Origin: Streptomyces sp. NBC_01241
GTDB taxonomy: Bacteria > Actinomycetota > Actinomycetes > Streptomycetales > Streptomycetaceae
Direction: 5' to 3'
NCBI RefSeq assembly: GCF_041435435.1
Contig: NZ_CP108494.1
Coordinates: 1,763,501-1,827,500, forward strand
Length of the DNA: 64,000 nt
This document shows, in pieces, positions 17,738 to 26,811 of the stretch. Each line of letters opens with the position of its first letter. Positions within the stretch are counted from its first letter, which is position 1. The notes below the pieces were generated by a model, which saw only the letters and a program-made list of their open reading frames with translations, did no database searches and was not told the DNA's origin. A program made the translations under genes and the position numbers.

Positions 17738-17743
17738 TAACGT
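17738..17743 (+). promoter_or_regulatory. -10 element suggesting leaderless transcript
   Basis: TAACGT ends seven bases before the GTG at 17751 and no ribosome site precedes that codon, the arrangement of leaderless actinobacterial mRNAs. Confidence 0.4.
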
Positions 17744-17750
17744 CGATTGG

Positions 17751-18779
17751 GTGCGTACCGACATCTTTGCCCGCCTGGACCGGGAGCCGGAGCCGCCGAA
17801 GATAGAGCCGCCGCGGATGAGCCGTCACCGCATCGCTCTCTTCTGCGGGGCGTTGGCGTTCTATCTCGCCATCGTCGTTGCCGTGCTGGTCTCTTCCCGG
17901 CTGGTGGCCCTGGACTGGAAGGTCATGCTCTTCCGGCCGTATCAACAGTGGCCGGAAATCCACGCCTTCCTCGACTACTACATCGTGCTGGGCCAGCGCG
18001 GCCCCACCGCCACCATGGTCGCCTGCTGGCTCGGCTGGCGCTCCTGGCGGCAGCACACGATGCGGCCCCTGCTGACGCTCGGTGCCTCGCTGCTGCTGCT
18101 CAATGTGACGGTCGGCGCGGTCAAGATCGGCCTGGGCCGGCTCGGCCCGCACTACGCGACTCAGATCGGCTCGGCGGAGCTCTTCGCCGGCGGCGATATA
18201 TTTCCCTCGGGCCACACCGCCAACGCCGTCGTGACCTGGGGAATCCTCGCCTATCTGGCGACCACCCCGAGGGCCAGGCGCTATCTGTCGGCCGCCTCGG
18301 CGATCGTCTCGCTCGGCGTCGGGCTCACCACCGTCTACCTCGGTACGCACTGGCTCAGCGATGTACTGCTCGGCTGGACCGCGGGGCTGCTGATCCTGCT
18401 GAGTCTGCCCTGGGTCGAGCCGCTGATCACCCGGGCCGAGGCCTGGATCTTCGCCCAGCGCGAAGCTCTGCGGGGACGCGGCCGTCCCGTTCCTTCCGTG
18501 CCCGTCGCGGCCTGCGGACCCCGGACCGTGGTGCTCCCGCAGCCGGTCGGCGCCACGGCGGAGACCCCGGTACTGGAGCCGGTCGCCGCCGGAGGACACC
18601 CGGCGACCACCACAGGCACGGTCGCGGGTGCCCGCTCGCGGGCGCACCCGGCGGCCCCGTCCCATCTGGTGCGCTCGGAACGGACCCCTGTCACCCCGGC
18701 CGGCAGCCGCCGCCCGCCGCACGCGGACCGTACGCCACGCGGCGGCACGGCCCCGGCCCGCCCGATGTCCGGCGGCTGA
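17751..18779 (+). CDS. PAP2-superfamily membrane phosphatase
   Basis: A 342-residue integral membrane phosphatase. The three PAP2 motifs are present: KIGLGRLGPH (motif 1 region), PSGHTANAV (motif 2) and TTVYLGTHWLSDVLLGW (motif 3, with His and Asp). About six hydrophobic helices span residues 25-230. The C-terminal 110 residues are a Pro/Ala/Arg-rich cytoplasmic tail longer than usual. Likely substrates are phosphatidic acid or polyprenyl pyrophosphates, which the sequence cannot separate. The GTG start may be leaderless. Confidence 0.88.
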   Translation: MRTDIFARLDREPEPPKIEPPRMSRHRIALFCGALAFYLAIVVAVLVSSRLVALDWKVMLFRPYQQWPEIHAFLDYYIVLGQRGPTATMVACWLGWRSWRQHTMRPLLTLGASLLLLNVTVGAVKIGLGRLGPHYATQIGSAELFAGGDIFPSGHTANAVVTWGILAYLATTPRARRYLSAASAIVSLGVGLTTVYLGTHWLSDVLLGWTAGLLILLSLPWVEPLITRAEAWIFAQREALRGRGRPVPSVPVAACGPRTVVLPQPVGATAETPVLEPVAAGGHPATTTGTVAGARSRAHPAAPSHLVRSERTPVTPAGSRRPPHADRTPRGGTAPARPMSGG

Positions 18780-18830
18780 ACGCCCCGGAAGCCTTGGGGC
18801 GGCCGGTACGCACAACCACCACCCCGCACC

Positions 18831-18862
18831 GCGAAGGCCCCGACTCCGGTCGGGGCCTTCGC
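18831..18862. terminator. Bidirectional terminator, PAP2 and I78 genes
   Basis: A perfect 14-bp stem (18831-18844 with 18849-18862) closed by a TCCG tetraloop, between convergent stop codons. Confidence 0.85.
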
Positions 18863-18890
18863 GCATGCCGGGTCCGGGCCGCGCGAAGCC

Positions 18891-19106
18891 TCAGCCCACC
18901 CAGCACCGGGTGACAACGGCATCGTCGACCTCGAAGTTGATCCGTCCGGCCTGGAACTCCATGGTGATGATCGCGCCGGGCGGCAGGGACCTGACGCTGG
19001 TCCAGCCCTGCCTGCGGGCGCGCTGTTCGGCCGCGTCGACGGCGAGGCCTACGTACGCACCGGGCGTGTCGTCGGGCTGGGCGGGAGGGGTCGGTAGGTG
19101 TGCCAT
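18891..19106 (-). CDS. I78-family peptidase inhibitor
   Basis: A 71-residue protein from ATG 19106. The core GLAVDAAEQRARRQGWTSVR, then SLPPGAIITMEFQAGRINFE and VDDAVVTRCWVG, follows the potato-inhibitor-I-like I78 pattern, with the reactive loop around PPGAIITMEF. There is no signal peptide, so action inside the cell is more likely than on exported streptogrisins. The longer frame to 19169 adds only an Arg/Pro-rich non-conserved stretch. Confidence 0.8.
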   Translation of the reverse strand: MAHLPTPPAQPDDTPGAYVGLAVDAAEQRARRQGWTSVRSLPPGAIITMEFQAGRINFEVDDAVVTRCWVG

Positions 19107-19568
19107 GCCTCTCACCGTAGGCGGCCGCGGACCGCGGCGGAAGCCGGGGCGCCGGCCGCCGCACTGCATCCCCGCCTCCCCTGCCGGTCACACTTGTGTC
19201 ACAGGATCACGACACGCCTGCCACGCGCATCACGCCACCCCGACATGCGGTCCGCCACCCGACACACAGTAATCACACAAGCCAGGAAACGATCGTACGG
19301 AAGACCCGAAAACAAAGCAGAATACCCGCTTCCGAGCGGGTGGAATTCTTTCGCCGAATAACCCACGTAAATGAGCATGCCACCGGGAATTCACGCTTCC
19401 TTATGGCAGCCTTATCTTCTCGTCACAAAATCCACACCACAGGCCGGGGATGCCCCCACAGCCGCTCACTGCCGCCCATATAACGGACAACTCGAACCTC
19501 CGCGATGCGTCTGCGAACCGTCCCGACCGCCCCTCGGTCATGCACCGGTCCACGCATCGGTCCCCGCG
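19107..19568. other. Intergenic region between WYL regulator and I78 gene
   Basis: 462 bp, locally AT-rich, with both flanking genes on the minus strand. It must hold the I78 promoter. A 7-bp hairpin at 19324-19341 with a T-rich stretch following on the minus strand may end the upstream transcript. No gene is convincing. Confidence 0.45.
19324..19341 (-). terminator. Hairpin with T-rich tail after WYL regulator
   Basis: ACCCGCT pairs with AGCGGGT around a 4-nt loop; reading on the minus strand it is followed by ATTCTGCTTTGTTTT. It lies about 230 bp beyond the WYL stop codon. Confidence 0.45.
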
Positions 19569-20552
19569 TCAGGACGGCTGTGGTGGCAGCGTTCGGTCCA
19601 GGGCCCGGGAGAGCCGGTCCCTGGCCACCCTGATCGCGTCCTTGAGCTCCGGCGGTTCCACGACCTCGAAGTCGATTCCCAGCAGCATGACGTGGATGAC
19701 CAGCACATCGAGACCGGCGGCCCCTGTGCGCAGCAGACAGCTGTCGGCGCCGTCCGCCTCCAGCACCCCGGAGGTCGGCGAGATCCGCTCGGCCGCGTGC
19801 TCGATCCCGGTCTTCAGCCGGATCACCGCGCGGCTCGCGTACACGGTGGTGGAGATCCCCTTCGAGACGTAGGCGGCCAGATCCTCGGCCGGTGCGGCGC
19901 GGGGGACGAATCGGGGGCCGTGCGGCGGCGTGGGGGTGATCCGGTCCGCGCGGAACGTCCGCCAGTCCGCACGGTCCAGGTCCCAGGCGACGAGATACCA
20001 GCGGCGCTCGGTACACACCAGCCGGTGCGGTTCGACGGTCCGGCGCGATGCGGAACCGGAGTGGTCCCGGTACGCGAAGCGCAGCCGCTCGCTGTCCCGG
20101 CAGGCTCCGGCCAGTTCGGTGAGGACCCCCGGATCGGCGGTGGACGCGCCGGGGCCGCGGAGCAGCGGCACGGTAAAGGTGTTCAGCGCACTCACCCGGC
20201 GCCGGAGCCGGTCCGGCAGCACCTGTTCGAGCTTGGCCAGGGCGCGTACGGACGTCTCGCCGATGCCCTCGACGCCGTTGCCCGCCGCGGTGCGCAGCCC
20301 CACGGCGACGGCGACGGCCTCCTCGTCGTCGAGGAGCAGCGGCGGCAGCTGGGCACCGGCACCGAGCTGGTATCCGCCGCCGGTGCCGGGGCCGGCATGG
20401 ACCGGGTAGCCGAGTTCGCGCAGCTTGGCGACGTCACGCCGGACGGTCCGCGGGGTGACGCCGAGCCGTTCGGCGAGATCGGCGCCCGCCCAGTCCCGGT
20501 GCGCCTGGAGCAGTGAGAGCAGGCGCAGCAGCCGTGCCGAGGTCTCCAACAT
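19569..20552 (-). CDS. HTH-11 plus WYL-domain transcriptional regulator (YafY type)
   Basis: A 327-residue regulator. The N-terminal DeoR-like HTH is LLRLLSLLQAHRDWAGADLA followed by ERLGVTPRTVRRDVAKLRE. A linker helix region and the WYL domain follow, with RTVEPHRLVCTERRWYLVAW and DWRTFRADRI carrying the conserved aromatic and Arg residues. WYL domains bind nucleic-acid-like or small ligands. The ATG at 20552 opens straight into the HTH. The stop of the next upstream gene (20611) is 58 bp away on the same strand, so it may be co-transcribed with the glycosyltransferase pair. Confidence 0.88.
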   Translation of the reverse strand: MLETSARLLRLLSLLQAHRDWAGADLAERLGVTPRTVRRDVAKLRELGYPVHAGPGTGGGYQLGAGAQLPPLLLDDEEAVAVAVGLRTAAGNGVEGIGETSVRALAKLEQVLPDRLRRRVSALNTFTVPLLRGPGASTADPGVLTELAGACRDSERLRFAYRDHSGSASRRTVEPHRLVCTERRWYLVAWDLDRADWRTFRADRITPTPPHGPRFVPRAAPAEDLAAYVSKGISTTVYASRAVIRLKTGIEHAAERISPTSGVLEADGADSCLLRTGAAGLDVLVIHVMLLGIDFEVVEPPELKDAIRVARDRLSRALDRTLPPQPS

Positions 20553-20610
20553 GGGGGCGAGTCTGCCAAAGGTTGCGGACAGCCTCGGTCCGCAACCGAC
20601 CGCCGACGGC

Positions 20611-21543
20611 CTACCGGGCCTGTGCCGGGTCCGGTTCGATCCGTACGCACAGGTCGTTGTCGCCCGAGTAGCAGGGAGTCGCGCGGACGCCCTCTCCGGC
20701 GCTGCGGCCGGGATAGACAAAGCTGTTCCTGCGGTCCCAGACATCGTCGAGGATGCGCGAGATCCGTACATCGCCGGCCGGCCTGCCGGCCGCCTGCTTC
20801 CCGTCGGTCCGAGTCCGCTCGGAGGGCTCCTGGGCGCCGGCCGTCCCTGGCACGAGCCAGAGCGTCCACAGCTGCTGCCCGGTGACCGGACCGGTGCCCA
20901 GCCGGTCGAGGGGAAGCGTGAAGGAGAACGTCCCCTCCTTCCCGGTGACCGGCACCCGGCAGGTCCGGTCGGGAGCACCCGTCAGTCGCGCCTCGACGCG
21001 GGCGTCGTCGCCGAGGGCGGTCCCGTACAGCGCGCCCTCCACGGTTATCGCGTCCCCGTCGAAGGTGACCGGCCCGGCCTCGGCGTGCGGTGAGCGGATC
21101 CAGCAACGCACCGCGAGCCGGCCGTCGGCGGTCGGGTACGGGATACGGACCGCGATCCGCCCGGTGTCGGGTGTGCGGTCCATCAGGAGCCGGATGTCCC
21201 GGATCCCGGGCCGCACGGCCACCGCCCCGTCGTCGTCGGTGCCCGGCGCACGCACATGGACGTCCCAGCGGCCCTCGGCGGGCTCCACGGTGCTCGCCAG
21301 CACCGCTCGCAGCCGTCCCTCGCCGAGCGGGGTCAGGGGCAGTCGTACGGAGGTGCCGTCGCCGCCCTTGTCCTTGGCGCCGCGCAGCCGGAGCAGCAGT
21401 TCGGGCGCCTCCCCGTCCTCGTACCTTTCGGGCCTCTCGGGCCTTTCGGGGCCGGGGCCGAGATGCAGGTCGAAGACGATCCCGCCGTCGGCGTCCGCGG
21501 TGCAGTCGGCTTGCGGTGCCGGGTGCTCTGTGGAGACGGTCAT
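20611..21543 (-). CDS. Unknown protein coupled to glycosyltransferase
   Basis: A 310-residue protein I do not recognise. It is acidic and beta-rich with several repeated strand patterns (LRLRGAKDKGGDGTSVRLPL, RWDVHVRAPGTDDDG, RLAVRCWIRSPHAEAGPV), suggesting two to three immunoglobulin-like or jelly-roll domains, and it ends near the conserved-looking WDRRNSFVYPG. No signal peptide or TM segment. Its ATG overlaps the TGA of the glycosyltransferase gene by 4 nt, so the two products are made together and probably act on the same extracellular glycan or teichoic-acid-like pathway (inference). Confidence 0.7.
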   Translation of the reverse strand: MTVSTEHPAPQADCTADADGGIVFDLHLGPGPERPERPERYEDGEAPELLLRLRGAKDKGGDGTSVRLPLTPLGEGRLRAVLASTVEPAEGRWDVHVRAPGTDDDGAVAVRPGIRDIRLLMDRTPDTGRIAVRIPYPTADGRLAVRCWIRSPHAEAGPVTFDGDAITVEGALYGTALGDDARVEARLTGAPDRTCRVPVTGKEGTFSFTLPLDRLGTGPVTGQQLWTLWLVPGTAGAQEPSERTRTDGKQAAGRPAGDVRISRILDDVWDRRNSFVYPGRSAGEGVRATPCYSGDNDLCVRIEPDPAQAR

Positions 21544-22823
21544 GCGGGGTTCCCCTTGCGAATGACATCGGCGGCCTTGTGGCGCAGGGCGTACGCCCCG
21601 TCCAGCACGGTGCCGCGGGCGCGGTGCAGTGTGGTGCGCAGAGCGCCGTGCGCGCGGTCGCGCGGGGTTCGGGAGGCGAGTTCGGCGAAGAGCCGTTCGT
21701 GGCGTTCGGCGATCCGCGACGGGTCGAACCGCTCTGCCGCGGCCCGCGCGGCGCGCCCCGAGCGGCGCCGTGCTTCGTCGTCGTCGATCAGACCGAGCAG
21801 GGCACCCGTCACCGCCGCCGCGTCACCGACCGGCACCAGGCGTCCGTCGGTGCCGTCCTCGATGATCTCGCGGGGTCCGTGCGGGCAGTCGGTGGCGACG
21901 ACCGGCAGTCCGCAGCGCATCGCCTCGACGATGGTCATGCCGAAGGACTCGCGGTCCGAGGTGACCGCGGCGATCGCGCCCTTCGGCCACTCGGCTTCCA
22001 GCGGGTTGACCGGCCCCATCAGGAACACGTGGTTGTGCAGGCCGAGTTCACCGATGAGCGCGAGCAGCGCCAGGCGCTCGTTCCCCGTCGCGTCGCCGCC
22101 GCCGTAGATGCGCAGCCGCCAGTCCGGTCGGGCGGCGACCACACCGGCGAACGCCCGGACGAGGAGGTCGTACCGCTTGACCTTGTGCAGCCGTCCTGCG
22201 GCGATCACCCATTTACCGGTGCCGTCGGCGGGCGCGATCGCGGGCGCGGGCACGCCGTTGGGGATGGACTCGATCCGTACGCCGGGCAGCTTGAACCCGC
22301 TCCGGTAGGCGCGGGCGTCGGCCTCGGTAACGGTGGTGAGTGCGTCGAGCAGGGCGTAGCGGTGCCCGATCTCGCGGCGCAGCCGGTAACTGTGGCTGTC
22401 GAGGGTGAGGTGCTCCTGCCCGATCAGGACCGGGCCGCGCCGGGTCTGCCTGCTGATCTGCACATTGAGCCCGGGCCGGGTTCCGACCACCACATCCGCG
22501 TCCATGGAGCGCAGATGGTCCGCCACCCGTGCGTCGGTCAGCCTGCTGTACTGCCGGTACCTGCTGTCGCCGCGTGGGAACACGGTTGCGGGGCGGGCGT
22601 GTTCGGCCGCGTCGCCGTCGTACGCCGGACTCTTCTTCCGCAGGTCGACGAGGTGGTTCAGGCGCACGCCCGCAGGGGGTCCCAGCGCGGGGACGTCCCG
22701 GTGCCGGAAGACGGACACGATCTCGATGTCATGGTGCTCGGCCAGGGCCCCGGCGAGATTGAACGTCGTACGGATGGTGCCCCCGACTCCGTAGGCGTTG
22801 TGGAGCAGGAACGAAATATGCAT
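21540..22823 (-). CDS. Glycosyltransferase family 4 (GT-B fold)
   Basis: A 427-residue GT-B enzyme. The N-terminal acceptor domain has LLHNAYGVGGTIRTTFNLAG, and the C-terminal donor domain has VIAAGRLHKVKRYDLLVRAF and the family signature SDRESFGMTIVEAMRCGLPV with the E-x7-E pattern. The C-terminus is basic. Nucleotide-sugar and acceptor are unknown. The gene starts at ATG 22823 with GGGAG about 12 bases upstream, and 12.75 copies of an 8-bp repeat begin 21 bp ahead of the start codon. Confidence 0.88.
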   Translation of the reverse strand: MHISFLLHNAYGVGGTIRTTFNLAGALAEHHDIEIVSVFRHRDVPALGPPAGVRLNHLVDLRKKSPAYDGDAAEHARPATVFPRGDSRYRQYSRLTDARVADHLRSMDADVVVGTRPGLNVQISRQTRRGPVLIGQEHLTLDSHSYRLRREIGHRYALLDALTTVTEADARAYRSGFKLPGVRIESIPNGVPAPAIAPADGTGKWVIAAGRLHKVKRYDLLVRAFAGVVAARPDWRLRIYGGGDATGNERLALLALIGELGLHNHVFLMGPVNPLEAEWPKGAIAAVTSDRESFGMTIVEAMRCGLPVVATDCPHGPREIIEDGTDGRLVPVGDAAAVTGALLGLIDDDEARRRSGRAARAAAERFDPSRIAERHERLFAELASRTPRDRAHGALRTTLHRARGTVLDGAYALRHKAADVIRKGNPA

Positions 22824-22844
22824 GAATCGCCACGTCTCCCGGTT

Positions 22845-22946
22845 CGGCTGGTCGGCTGGTCGGCTGGTCGGCTGGTCGGCTGGTCGGCTGGTCGGCTGGT
22901 CGGCTGGTCGGCTGGTCGGCTGGTCGGCTGGTCGGCTGGTCGGCTG
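22845..22946. repeat. Tandem array, 8-bp unit CGGCTGGT, 12.75 copies
   Basis: The plus strand reads CGGCTGGT with no visible interruption for 102 bases. The array sits in the leader of the glycosyltransferase gene (minus strand), 21 bp upstream of its ATG. The unit length is not a multiple of three, so slippage changes spacing rather than a reading frame. Confidence 0.95.
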
Positions 22947-23278
22947 CGAACGACACGTGCCATGACGACGGAGTGGCCGGTGTGCGGTTCACTCCGGGAC
23001 CAGCCGGATTCAGCCACTTTCACTTTCACCTGTTTTCCCGCTTTGTCGACGTATCAGCGAACCGGCCCACAGTCGAGTCGACCACATCACCGCGCGGAAA
23101 ACGCGGAAAATCTGGATGAACAGGTCGCAAGCGGCCCTTCCGATCCCGGGATTCACCCTCTGCTCCGGTTGGTTCGATTACGTTCCCTTTCTCGCGTGAC
23201 CCCGGCCACGGATCGCCCGTTGTCTTCTTCATGAGCCGGGAACCGCCCGGCGCACGCACCGAGTTCGAGGAGCCAACC
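22947..23278. other. Intergenic region between divergent genes
   Basis: 332 bp between the repeat array and the plus-strand conserved gene. It must hold the promoters of both directions. No gene is convincing; short open frames through the repeat encode only a periodic Arg-Pro-Ala-Asp-Gln-Pro-Thr-Ser pattern. Confidence 0.4.
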
Positions 23279-24070
23279 GTGCCGCGCATGCTCGACGTCA
23301 GCGAGGACGTACGCGCCGAGATCGGCGATGCCGAAGCCGACCGGCTGCTCGTCGGCGACAACACCCCAGGCAGTTACGACTGCACCTCCTGCCGCACCCC
23401 CGGCGACTCCGAACAGGAACGCACCAGCACGGTTCTCTTCGTCGGTGACGAGACCGCCGTCCTCGCCTTCGCGCACGCGACCTGCATCCCCTCGCAGGTC
23501 GTCCAGGTCGCCGAGGATCAGCTTCAGGGCGCGGTACGCAGCATCACCGGCGGCGACGCGGAGCACCGGGAGTACCCGGAGGACCCCGGCACCGAACAGG
23601 CCGTCCTCGGGATCACCAGCGGCCTCGTCCTGATCGACGACGAGGTCCACCCGGCCCTCGTCGTCGAGCCGACCGGCCCGATCGCCCGTCCGGGCACCGA
23701 TGGCAGCCGGGGGGACGAATTCCTCCAGCTGCTGCTGGAGCAGGGCTTCCAGCCGGTCCATCGGATGGACCGGCTGCCCACGGTGCTGCACGGCTGGTCG
23801 ATCCTGCTCGCGATGGGCCAGCTGCACGCCGTGCTCCAGCCGGGCACCGATGGCGGCGCGCCGGTCGCCTGGTGGCAGGCACATGCGCCGCTCCAGGTCA
23901 CCGAGGGCTGGCGGACCACGGCCAACAAGTCGCAGACCGTGCTCGTCTTCGCCGCCCCGGCGGGGGTGATCGGCCAGCAGCCCCGCGAGGACCTGCTGCG
24001 CGACGCGCTGGACAAGGCCGCCGCCGGCGGGCTCCTGGTCGCCGCCGCGATGCCGCTGGCCGGGACCTGA
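23279..24070 (+). CDS. Conserved protein of unknown function
   Basis: A 263-residue protein from GTG 23279, chosen because GAGGAG lies six bases upstream. Features include YDCTSCRTPGD and AHATCIPSQVV, whose three cysteines and one histidine could hold a metal, followed by a mixed alpha/beta region with HRMDRLPTVLHGWSILLAMG. No signal or TM segment. I do not recognise a named family. It is followed on the same strand by another unknown gene. Confidence 0.75.
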   Translation: MPRMLDVSEDVRAEIGDAEADRLLVGDNTPGSYDCTSCRTPGDSEQERTSTVLFVGDETAVLAFAHATCIPSQVVQVAEDQLQGAVRSITGGDAEHREYPEDPGTEQAVLGITSGLVLIDDEVHPALVVEPTGPIARPGTDGSRGDEFLQLLLEQGFQPVHRMDRLPTVLHGWSILLAMGQLHAVLQPGTDGGAPVAWWQAHAPLQVTEGWRTTANKSQTVLVFAAPAGVIGQQPREDLLRDALDKAAAGGLLVAAAMPLAGT

Positions 24071-24159
24071 CCGTGGCCGTCGGCACCTCGCACCTGCGGC
24101 GAACAGCTATTTCTCCGCCGGGCCCGCATCCGACGGCCAGTGGGGTCGTTGGCACATAC

Positions 24160-24552
24160 GTGCACTCATACGACTCCTCCCGCCAGCGCCCGAGCCCGAT
24201 CCCTGCCATGCGCCCCGCGCAGGACCCCTCGGGCGGTCAGTCCCACACCCCGATCTACGACGCGCTGTACTCCGAGTACCGCCGGTCGTTCCGGGCGCTG
24301 CCGGGTGATCGTAGCGGCGAGGAGAATCTCGGCTTCGTGGCCTTCGGCAGCGGGTGGTCCGGCAGTCGCATGCCGCTGAGCAGCCACTCCGGTCACTCCG
24401 GCGCCCTCTCGGTACACAGCGGGGTCACGGGACACACCGGCGGCACGAGCACGCACACCAGCGGTCTCGGTTCCTGGCAGCGGGTGGGGCGGCACTCCGG
24501 GCGGTCCCAGCCCGCGGCTCTGCCCCCGGGATCGGGATCGCGAGGGGCCTGA
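24160..24552 (+). CDS. Conserved low-complexity protein of unknown function
   Basis: A protein of about 130 residues. The well-formed part is SHTPIYDALYSEYRRSFRAL, PGDRSGEENLGFVAFG; the remainder is Ser/Gly/His-rich (SSHSGHSGALSVHSGVTGHT) and likely disordered. The start is uncertain: GTG 24160 and ATG 24208 are both in frame, neither with a strong ribosome site. It ends at a very strong terminator. Confidence 0.65.
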   Translation: MHSYDSSRQRPSPIPAMRPAQDPSGGQSHTPIYDALYSEYRRSFRALPGDRSGEENLGFVAFGSGWSGSRMPLSSHSGHSGALSVHSGVTGHTGGTSTHTSGLGSWQRVGRHSGRSQPAALPPGSGSRGA

Positions 24553-24554
24553 CT

Positions 24555-24606
24555 ACGACGGAGCCCCGGACCGTTTCGGATGCGAAACGGTCCGGGGCTC
24601 CGTCGT
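24555..24606. terminator. Bidirectional terminator between unknown gene and der
   Basis: A 24-bp perfect stem (24555-24578 with 24583-24606) closed by a 4-nt loop lies between convergent stop codons, one of the longest perfect hairpins in the window. Confidence 0.92.
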
Positions 24607-24618
24607 GGGGCCTGCGTG

Positions 24619-26088
24619 CTACTTGTTGCGGCCACGCTTCTCGCGCACCCGCACCGAGATGTGGATCGGGGTGCCCTCGAAGCCGAACTCCTCGCGCAGC
24701 CGGCGCTCGACGAAGCGTCGGTAGCCGTGCTCCAGGAAGCCCGAGGAGAACAGCACGAAGCGCGGCGGCTTGGTGCCCGCCTGGGTACCGAAGAGGATCC
24801 GGGGCTGCTTGCCGCCGCGGACGGGGTGCGGGTGCGAGGCGACGACCTCGCCGAGGAAGGCGTTCAGCCGGCCGGTGGGGACGCGGGTCTCCCAGCCGGC
24901 GAGGGCGGTCTGGATCGCCGGGACCAGCTTCTCCATGTGCCTGCCGGTGACGGCGGAGACGTTGACCCGCGGGGCCCACGCGATCTGCGCGAGCTCCGTC
25001 TCGATCTCGCGCTCCAGGTAGTAGCGGCGCTCCTCGTCGAGGGTGTCCCACTTGTTGTACGCGATCACCAGGGCACGCCCGGCCTCCACGGCCATGGTGA
25101 TGATGCGCTGGTCCTGGACGCTGATGGACTCGCCGGCGTCGATCAGGATGACGGCGACCTCGGCCTTCTCCACGGCGGCGGCGGTACGCAGCGAGGCGTA
25201 GTAGTCCGCGCCCTCCTGGAGGTGGACGCGGCGGCGGATACCCGCCGTGTCGATGAACTTCCAGGTGATGCCGCCGAGCTCGATCAGCTCGTCGACCGGG
25301 TCACGGGTGGTGCCCGCGAGCTCGTTGACGACGACGCGGTCCTCGTTCGCCACCTTGTTCAGCAGCGAGGACTTGCCGACGTTCGGACGGCCGATGAGCG
25401 CGATCCGGCGCGGTCCGCCGACGGCGGTGCCGAAGCGCTGCGCCGGCGCCTCGGGAAGAGCTTCGAGCACCGCGTCGAGCAGGTCGCCCGTGCCGCGGCC
25501 GTGCAGCGAGGAGACCGGGTGCGGCTCGCCGAGGCCCAGCGACCAGAGCGCGGTGGCGTCCGCCTCGCCGCTCTGCCCGTCGACCTTGTTGGCGCACAGC
25601 ACGACGGGCTTGCCGGCCCGGCGCAGCAGCTTGACGACGGCCTCGTCGGTGTCGGTCGCGCCGACCGTCGAGTCGACCACGAAGACGACCGCGTCCGCCG
25701 CTTCGATGGCGTACTCGGCCTGGGCGGCGACGGAGGCGTCGATGCCCAGTACGTCCTGTTCCCAGCCGCCGGTGTCGACGACCTTGAAGCGGCGGCCCGC
25801 CCATTCGGCCTCGTAGGTGACGCGGTCGCGGGTGACGCCCGGCTTGTCCTCGACGACCGCCTCGCGGCGGCCGATGATCCGGTTCACCAGCGTCGACTTG
25901 CCGACATTGGGGCGGCCGACGACGGCGAGCACGGGAAGCGGTCCGTGACCGGCCTCACCGATCGCGCCCTCGACCTCTTCGGCGTCGAAGCCCTCCTCCG
26001 CGGCGAGCTCCATGAACTCCGCGTACTCGGCGTCGCCAAGCGCTCCGTGCTCGTGGTCCGAGCCGTCGGAGTGAATCTGGTCGTTCAT
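24619..26088 (-). CDS. der: Ribosome-assembly GTPase Der (EngA)
   Basis: A 489-residue tandem GTPase for 50S maturation. Two G domains are evident: [17 protein letters not shown] and NKVDG in the first; [17 protein letters not shown] and NKWD in the second. The C-terminal KH-like domain ends in [16 protein letters not shown]. An acidic N-terminal extension of about 50 residues precedes the first domain, typical of actinobacterial Der. ATG 26088 has GAGGAACGG upstream. It is followed upstream on the same strand by plsC and cmk. Confidence 0.97.
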   Translation of the reverse strand: MNDQIHSDGSDHEHGALGDAEYAEFMELAAEEGFDAEEVEGAIGEAGHGPLPVLAVVGRPNVGKSTLVNRIIGRREAVVEDKPGVTRDRVTYEAEWAGRRFKVVDTGGWEQDVLGIDASVAAQAEYAIEAADAVVFVVDSTVGATDTDEAVVKLLRRAGKPVVLCANKVDGQSGEADATALWSLGLGEPHPVSSLHGRGTGDLLDAVLEALPEAPAQRFGTAVGGPRRIALIGRPNVGKSSLLNKVANEDRVVVNELAGTTRDPVDELIELGGITWKFIDTAGIRRRVHLQEGADYYASLRTAAAVEKAEVAVILIDAGESISVQDQRIITMAVEAGRALVIAYNKWDTLDEERRYYLEREIETELAQIAWAPRVNVSAVTGRHMEKLVPAIQTALAGWETRVPTGRLNAFLGEVVASHPHPVRGGKQPRILFGTQAGTKPPRFVLFSSGFLEHGYRRFVERRLREEFGFEGTPIHISVRVREKRGRNK

Positions 26089-26151
26089 GAAGTCCGTTCC
26101 TCTTTGCGTCATCATCGATGGGCCACGACCACGCGGCCCACTACTCAAGTC

Positions 26152-26811
26152 TTACCTACGCCCGGTGAAACGCCTGGCGTCTTCCAGATGGGCGGTCAGC
26201 CGCGCCTGGATCCGCACCGTCGCCTCGTCCAGCGCCTTCCGCGTCCGCCGCCCACTTCGGTCGCCCGCCTCGAAGGCGTCGCCGAAGACGACATCGACCC
26301 GGCTGCGCAACGGCGGCAGTGCCGATACCAGCCGTCCGCGGCGCTCGGTGCTTCCCAGTACGGCCACGGGCACGATCGGCGCCCCGCTGCGTACGGCGAA
26401 ATACGCGAGCCCGGCACGCAGGGAGGCGAAGTCGCCCTCGCCCCTGGTGCCCTCGGGGAAGATCCCGAGCACCCCGCCGTTCTCCAGCACGCCGAGGGCG
26501 TCGGTGATGGCGGTGCGGTCGACGGTCGTACGGTCCACCTTCAGCTGCCCGATTCCGCGCAGGAACGGGTCGAGCGGGCCGACGAACGCCTCTTTCTTGA
26601 TCAGGAAGTGGACCGGCCGGGGCGCGGTGCCCATCAGCATCGGACCGTCGATGTTGTGGGAGTGGTTCACCGCGAGTATGACGGGTCCGGAGGCGGGAAC
26701 CCGCCAAGCACCGAGGACGCGGGGCTTCCACAGCCCGTACATCAGGCCGATCCCGATCCCGCGACCGACCGCCGCACCGCGCAGCGAGGACGAGCCCGTG
26801 GCACGGGTCAC
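26152..26811 (-). CDS. plsC: 1-acyl-glycerol-3-phosphate acyltransferase (PlsC family)
   Basis: A 219-residue acyltransferase of phospholipid synthesis. The catalytic block NHSHNIDGPML (HxxxxD type) and the substrate block GIFPEGTRGEG are clear, followed by VPVAVLGS. An N-terminal amphipathic stretch is likely membrane-associated. GTG 26811 overlaps the cmk TGA by 4 nt (26808-26811), so translation is coupled. Confidence 0.93.
   Translation of the reverse strand: MTRATGSSSLRGAAVGRGIGIGLMYGLWKPRVLGAWRVPASGPVILAVNHSHNIDGPMLMGTAPRPVHFLIKKEAFVGPLDPFLRGIGQLKVDRTTVDRTAITDALGVLENGGVLGIFPEGTRGEGDFASLRAGLAYFAVRSGAPIVPVAVLGSTERRGRLVSALPPLRSRVDVVFGDAFEAGDRSGRRTRKALDEATVRIQARLTAHLEDARRFTGRR

Larger units (their letters stand above)
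17203..17750. other. Intergenic region between MFS and PAP2 genes
   Basis: 548 bp separating divergent genes. No frame here looks protein-like. It contains a perfect 14-bp palindrome GTGGCGTACGCCAC at 17366-17379 and, at its right end, a TAACGT -10-like element seven bases before the PAP2 start. The right third is unusually AT-rich. Confidence 0.5.

Noticed and set aside
22845..22946. CRISPR array
   Set aside because: The units are 8 bp with no spacers; it is a simple tandem repeat.
22658..23029. Open frame with periodic RPADQPTS repeats
   Set aside because: It only translates the 8-bp tandem array and has no start signal or conserved part.
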